A stretch of 64,000 nucleotides of DNA, taken from positions 3,160,001-3,224,000 of the forward strand of contig JAQFVV010012490.1 in NCBI GenBank assembly GCA_028023455.1, in the 5' to 3' direction. Source of the DNA: Epiperipatus broadwayi. Lineage: Eukaryota > Onychophora > Udeonychophora > Euonychophora > Peripatidae. The notes beneath the pieces were generated by a model. The model did no database searches, had not been told where the DNA came from, and worked only from the letters and a program-made list of their open reading frames with translations. Shown piece by piece: positions 58,769-64,000 of the stretch (positions within the stretch are counted from its first letter, which is position 1; the number at the start of each line of letters is the position of its first letter). Both the position numbers and the translations under genes were made by a program.

Positions 58769-58836
58769 CTTTTTCAGTGATGTCTTTGCCTGTTTCCACA
58801 ACAAATAGTTGATCATCAGGCTTGTTTTGCGGATCT
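58769..58836 (-). CDS. NOP53-like protein, exon a (arch-interacting motif)
   Basis: A 68-nt exon with acceptor TTTGTTATAG and donor GTATTT. One base completes a preceding codon and 22 codons follow, with one base left over. It encodes DPQNKPDDQLFVVETGKDIT plus two residues. Human NOP53 has NEKLFFVDTGSKEKG at the equivalent place. The LF-x-V-(D/E) core is the arch-interacting motif by which NOP53 recruits the MTR4 helicase of the RNA exosome for rRNA processing in the nucleolus; here the acidic end is Glu instead of Asp. The next exon is about 33 kb away. The upstream exon was not found before 64000. Confidence 0.75.
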
Positions 58837-58946
58837 CTATAACAAATAAAATAAAACATTATTTTGGAACAAGCAAAAATAGAATAAAATAATATAATTT
58901 ATGTGAATCTGGCAAAAGCAATCAACAATAAAAATTTTATTAATTT

Positions 58947-61230
58947 TGTAACGGTCAGAATCGTCTATCTCGCTAACACACTGCATAATTCAAACCCCAG
59001 ACACTAAACTGAACATTCTAGGAGGGGTTGCCTTCTAGATATACTAAGTTCGAATCTAAAGTCCAAATTTCACAGCGCCACCTATGTGATAACGCATCTG
59101 ATGCTACAACTAGTATAACCTTTTACCGGTGCCTGATGGTCAGGGAGAAACAAAAGACTCTATACTAAGATAAGTTTGGGTGGCTAATTAACGTCTATGG
59201 ATTTATAAAAGAAATGCAGAAAATATATATATATAGACCGAGACAGTGATAGGAATCAAATAAAATAAGAGACAAAATTTAGTTTTAAATAATTTCACAC
59301 AATTTATTTATATATATATAAAACGCCACTGTCTGCTTATATGAGACAGGGACGCGTATTAAATAATTGTTGGCATTTATATTTCAGTAATGACAAAAAG
59401 GTTTTAAAACAGAGTGACATATTCTATTCCTCGGGCTAATAGCGTTACGATAATGTGCTTGACAAGATAGGAACATGTGCGAGGTGCTTTGAGTAAATAG
59501 ACAAGTTTAAGACAATATTTGAAATTAAATGTTCTAAAATATTTATTGATTTCGAGAATAGTAACGGACTAAAGCTTACTAAGCAAACGTGGGAATGGGA
59601 TCAAAGCATTTATTTGAGAATAATAATAGATTTGTATTGGGAGGTCAGTATTGCTGATAGTGAATTTATAAAGTTGGAGGGTGTGACTCGTTTAAGTCAC
59701 GGATGCTTTGTAAAATAAATATAAAATGAAACAATATTGAAGATCCGGAATAATTACGGAGGGCATCTCGCCGCTAACCCGTAGGAAAGTATTTTGACGA
59801 ACAGCCGAAACTTAGCGACTGTGTGACGATTGCGTTTAATTCCCAGGGGTGTCATTGGTGAACACCCTCTGCCTGGAAACTTGCAATAAGCGAAAAGAAC
59901 GGACTTTGCCGTGTAAAGAATCCTTGGAAAAATATAACAAAGCGGTCTCAACAACTAATTCATGTACCAGCAATACGAGACTAGTGTATATAAAAACATA
60001 CTAAATGGGTTTTACTTGGATTAAGAGAAATGCCCAATCAAATTCCCCGAAATTCATTTAAGAGGGTCCGCACATTCTCGACGTCAATGATGAACTTTAT
60101 AATGAAAGTAGAACACGGTAATTAAAATAGGAAAATGCATGCTTGCGGGTTTGAAAAGTAAGTATAGATTTATATACGCAATCATGCATTTGGGGACACA
60201 TTTAATCATTGACTTCGCACATACTCTTATATTAGATTAAAATCAATAGCATGTAGATTTTAAACTATGTGATTATATTACATTAAAGAAAAGAAACGCC
60301 CTCGAACGAGTGATTTGCAAGATAATAAAATTGGAAAATTATAAATTTAAAATATGCCTTAATAGCGGCGTCTTACTTTCAATAGAGGGAATAGTTCACT
60401 CGGTCAAAGACGATTCTGACACATTATCATAATAAAATAAAAGAAAGCTTTATAAATAGAAAATATTAACCCAAGGATAGAGAGCAAAATGTTGAGCATA
60501 TTTAAACACACAAAATAAATACACAATGAAGTTGTGAAATATAAGAAAACAATGTTAAATAGCTATAGCATGTTAGTTAGGAATCACAAGAGCTCTTGGG
60601 TTAATTTAGGTTATCTCTGGAGAAGCATTTGCAGGTAGATGTTCGGCAGGTTTTATAATTCAGCAGCAAAATCTGGAATGTTCATATCTTGGCAGCGGCA
60701 GCAGCAGTTCCGGGATCCGTGTGATAATTTCTGATGGTATGGAGCAGCGGCTGGCTATTCCGAGGGGACATAGCCATCTTAAACGCCTCTACTCGGACAT
60801 GTCAAGGTTAGCAAATTATTAGAATTTTAGAACAACTCAGAAACCTTTAGACAACTCAGAATTCTTTAAAAGCTTAGAATGGTGAACAAAAGAAAAACAT
60901 CCTTTTTATAGTAAAATTTAACAATAGACTTGTCCTGGAGCGTACAAAATTATTGGACTTATCTACTGTAATTAAATCTATCCGAATGTCTAAAGGAATT
61001 CAACATTAATTAATTTCTTTTGTTAACTTCCCCGTCGACATTCGAATTACAAACTAGATTTAATTAAAATTACTGCTACTAATTAAAGAAAACTTAAGTG
61101 GACAGCTGCTGTTTTTAGATAAACTTATATAATTAAACTATTGTCCCTAATTTATTTTAACAGAAATATTTGGGATGATTAGGTGAGAAAAGGTGAAACG
61201 AAGATCTGCAAAGCAGACCTTACTGTTTCA
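58947..61230 (+). mobile_element. Solo LTR, TGTAACGG family (copy E)
   Basis: 2284 bp from TGTAACGGTCAGAATCGTC to CCTTACTGTTTCA, with a 4-bp duplication ATTT (58943-58946 and 61231-61234). It lies upstream of NOP53-like exon a. GC-richer blocks occur near 59750-59950 and 60600-60800, the latter with a CAGCAG-type run also seen in copy D near 52205. No gag or pol adjoins it. Confidence 0.85.
61193..61230 (+). promoter_or_regulatory. Terminal hairpin of solo LTR E
   Basis: TGAAAC and GTTTCA enclose AAGATCTGC-AA-AGCAGACCTT. Eight of nine stem positions pair. The inner stem bases differ from copy D while pairing is kept. Confidence 0.75.
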
Positions 61231-61289
61231 ATTTATTTATAAGTGCTCTACAGATTCCTTCATTTTTTTTTTTTTAAGGGCAAGTTTAA

Positions 61290-61735
61290 TGAGGGGTTTC
61301 CAAATATTATGGATTTTCATACTAAGTTAACTTTATGATAACTACATTTGGTCATTCATCATTAACATTTCCTTTTTTTTAAAAAAAAAAGAGAAATCAG
61401 GAATAACCTATTGACTATTGCCTTTTATCAAGTTGCCTAGTTGGTTAGTTTTACATTAAAATTCAATATTTACAAATACTGATTGGATTCCCATGCTAGT
61501 AGTATCACTAATCAAATCAGAAATTTCTCAAGAAGAGAGTAATACCATTTGAAACATGTTTACTATCATCAAAATATGTTATATATTAACCTATGTGTTA
61601 TTATTAAATTAAATAATAAAGTATGAATTTTTCTAAATAATATTTAAAATTTTACATTAGATAATAATAATAAACCAACATATAATTACAAGTAAAATAC
61701 TATCATCACACACTTTTAGACAAACACTAAATAAA
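61290..61735 (+). mobile_element. Truncated third copy of the tRNA-headed retroposon
   Basis: It begins inside the middle segment (GGGGTTTCCA... like GTGGTTTCCA at 57232), passes a degraded A box TTGCCTAGTTGG and a lost B box, a degraded hammerhead-like core near 61530, and the family tail with ACTATCATCACACAC. Only one arm is present. Confidence 0.6.
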
Positions 61736-61889
61736 TCTATTAATTCATAATATTTCTCTTTATTTTAATTTATTAATTTATCTTTCACCACTGGCCACTG
61801 ATACTGATAAAATAAAAATGAGCATGAAAAGGATAAAAGTTTTTGAGCTAGTAGTATGCTCTGTATATGACTTGCTTTTTTGATTATTA

Positions 61890-62245
61890 TAATTTTACCT
61901 TTAAGGCTTTGGCTATGCTGAGGCTATTAAAATATGGTAGATCTGAAGTTAGTTCAGTCCCATATAGCTATTTAAGCTAGATAGCTGAATGAATTTAAAG
62001 ACATTTTCATATCCGAAAATTTCAGAGTTTCTACTTACATATACGTATGAAATAAGTGCTGAGTTTTGAGTTGATATTTTGGGTCTAGTGTCCGAATATT
62101 CTAGCTCTCCACTGATGTGAGCCATAAACTCGAAACCAGTTGGTCTGGAGATGAGAGTGTTCTGGATAGAGATTTTAAATATTTTCTCATACCACACTTA
62201 TTAATAAAGAGCTTGTTTGAGTTATTGGTACGCGCTCTGTATTGA
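61890..62245 (+). mobile_element. Hammerhead-bearing element, copy B2 (single arm)
   Basis: It contains CCATATAGCTATTTAAGC (also in copy C as CCATATAGCTATTTGAG), the hammerhead at 62106-62151 and the right arm TTAATAAAGAGCTTGTTTGAG...GCTCTGTATTG. The left arm is missing, so it is not a hairpin. It links subfamilies B and C in one sequence. The left boundary is approximate. Confidence 0.65.
62106..62151 (+). ncRNA. Hammerhead ribozyme motif, one core change (B2)
   Basis: Stem I TCTCCA (62106-62111) pairs fully with TGGAGA (62146-62151). The core reads CTGATGT, with T for A9. Stem II is GAG/CTC with loop CCATAAA, GAA is at 62132-62134, stem III is ACC/GGT with loop AGTT, and the cleavage base is C62145. 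Apart from A9 every element is correct. A9 is normally needed, so activity is doubtful. Confidence 0.75.
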
Positions 62246-62249
62246 AAAA

Positions 62250-62772
62250 TCAGATTGTAAAATTCAAAGCTTATCATTACAATATTAAAAATGATATAAA
62301 TCTTTTTTGATAAGAGTGACTAAACTACAAAACTGTAAAAAATATTATTTTTTTATTAAATTCTCATATTTATTTGATAAATTTCTTTTAACTATTGATA
62401 AAATAAAACAAATAAATGTAGATTCTGATCAGTAGTTAATTGCAAAAGTAATTACAATCACCTGAAGTTGTCTTCAATTACTTAATTAGGTGACTGATCA
62501 GGTCTTTTTAAAGTGCATTTAAATTTCTTTAGTTGAAATTATTATGAGAAAAATTATATATTAATGCATTCATTATATCATTTTTAAAATCTATTTTTAT
62601 AGTGGAATCCAATGTTGACAATTATGATTTCTTGATATAAAAAATGAAATTTTTATTATTTTTCTAAATTAAATTTTATCTCCGGTTTTGCATTCATAAG
62701 CAATTAATGAATTACAGCAAATATTTTATTATTTCAAAGTTTCTTGTCAATATATAGATTTATTACATTATT
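62250..62772. other. AT-rich noncoding DNA
   Basis: Nothing recognised. Confidence 0.45.
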
Positions 62773-64000
62773 ACCATCTAATATATTATACCGGACAAAA
62801 GCTTTAGTCTCGCATATACTGACCGCAAGGGCGCCACTAGTCCGAAAATTGGAACTAGACATTTATTTTTGAGGGGTTACAGGATATGCGAATCGAATGC
62901 GCCGGCGTTTTGTTCAGAAAATTGAAAAGATAGCAACAGAAAACAAAATCAACTAAGTAAATAAATAAATAATTTTATTAGTAGCATGGTTAAATAAATA
63001 TAAATATAAATAATAATCTTTAAAGCACACCTAAAAGATGTACTACACGTACATTCGTCAAAATTAAATTTAAATATTTATATGGTTTTGACAGCGATTT
63101 TCTGTGCGTGAAAGAGTACAAAATACTGACCGTAGCAGAAGTATTAGTAAGTATTCAGTGATCTCACGTAAGAAAGGGGGGGGGGGGTAGCTTCCTGCTT
63201 ATAACCCATAGCTAGGAAAAGAGATTTATGTTGAAACAGAAGAAATGCGAAGGTAGCTTCCAAAACATTAATAATAATAAAAAGAGTGTTGAAAGTTATT
63301 ACTTTCAATCAATTGACCTCCCTCTGAGTGAGACAGGCTAGGAGCTCACGATCTATCTATAGAAAGGGTTAAAACGATCGTACGTGCCCCTAATAAATGA
63401 ATTGGAAGCTTGAAGAAATAAAACTAAAGACTATTATATTTTGTAATCGTCTATTACTAATAATTAAGGTCGCGACATAAGTACGGCTAATAAAAATGGG
63501 CCACAAGCCAAAAGCCAATTAAATTAGTCTGTAATATCCAGACTGCGCTCTGTAACGACAAGGAATGTGAGATTAAAATAAACTACTATCTTACTTACCA
63601 AGACTTAAATAGAATGGACAGTAATAGGTTTGAAACTAGCACTCGTTAAAAGAAAGAAAAAGAATTATCCAGCACACAGAAACTGAATTACATAATATAC
63701 AACTTGAAAAACATTTATATTTAAAAAAGAAAACAAATCTAAGACAACCAAATTATTTAAACTGTGGAACATAAGGTACCTTAATAATTTAGTTAAATGC
63801 TAGTGCACTAGACTTTAAGTATAGTCCGTAACTCGGGATTCACTGACGGTAGGCTTGGGTGAGTTGGTTAGTGGTTTCTTTGGAGCCGGTTCTTATGGCA
63901 TTATAGGTAGTTAATGGAGACACAGGAAGCACGAATCTGTCCTGGCGAGAAGCTTAGCACATCATGGTAAAGAAAATATTCTTGCTGTTGGTTTAATGTT
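62773..64000. other. Unclassified GC-richer block reaching the window end
   Basis: The base composition changes sharply at about 62790 (TACCGGACAAAAGC). The block has a run of 12 G near 63176 and TGTAACGACAAGG at about 63552. It resembles the composition of the LTRs, but no match to either LTR family was found and no open frame is convincing. It could be a further LTR element cut by the window edge or the promoter side of the NOP53-like gene. Confidence 0.3.

Noticed and set aside
62790-62850. Possible hammerhead around CTGACCGC...CCGAAAATTGG
   Set aside because: The core lacks GA after CTGAC and stems I and III do not form.
1-64000. CRISPR arrays, operons or other prokaryotic systems
   Set aside because: No regular spacer arrays; the irregular repeats seen are mobile elements and minisatellites, and the coding sequence is spliced.

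Overview
This is nuclear DNA from an AT-rich animal genome, probably an invertebrate. Evidence for this is spliced coding exons with GT/AG borders, an RTE-clade LINE, a GIY-YIG Penelope-like element (PLE), long-LTR elements, hAT-type MITEs, and no prokaryotic gene organisation. The phylum cannot be fixed from the sequence alone.

Host gene: four exons on the minus strand (58769-58836, 25361-25409, 22183-22257, 21699-21877) join in phase. They read as part of a NOP53-like (GLTSCR2) nucleolar 60S-assembly factor, including an LF-V-V-E motif like the exosome-helicase (MTR4) arch-interacting motif and a later DLW motif. Nearly everything between 25.4 and 58.8 kb is therefore one intron of about 33 kb filled with mobile elements. 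The first and last exons were not found.

Layout: 1-2.5 kb is AT-rich noncoding DNA. 2.5-6.55 kb holds hairpin elements: one hammerhead-bearing element, a head-to-head pair of truncated PLE 3' ends, and a three-unit hammerhead element. 7.47-14.39 kb is a complete gag-only LTR retrotransposon on the minus strand with 2.2 kb LTRs. 17.7-19.7 kb is an old LINE on the minus strand. 21.7-25.4 kb has three NOP53 exons and a degenerate satellite. 26.8-31.8 kb has a second hammerhead hairpin, a decayed gag gene split by another hammerhead element, and a solo LTR. 33.3-38.9 kb has an LTR fragment, a minisatellite and a full-length RTE LINE with an 11-bp target duplication. 40.5-45.7 kb is an old RTE copy split by a 2.77 kb LTR-like insertion, which itself carries a hAT MITE. 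47.7-53.0 kb has a 196-bp hairpin, a GG...CC MITE and a solo LTR. 54.2-55.7 kb is a tandem duplication. 56.9-57.65 kb is an inverted dimer of a tRNA-headed element. 58.9-61.2 kb is a second solo LTR, followed by a truncated tRNA-headed copy, another hammerhead copy at 62.1 kb, and an unclassified GC-richer block to the end.

The most interesting theme is a set of small non-autonomous elements carrying type I hammerhead ribozyme motifs (retrozyme-like). The motif at 5982-6023 is complete by eye. At 5.1-6.5 kb two hammerhead sites lie exactly 419 nt apart. Several of these elements are large hairpins bounded by 9-15 bp direct repeats, longer than MITE duplications and in the range of target-primed reverse transcription. 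A PLE hairpin with a decayed hammerhead sits next to one of them at the same target sequence. This suggests, but does not prove, that PLE machinery moved them.
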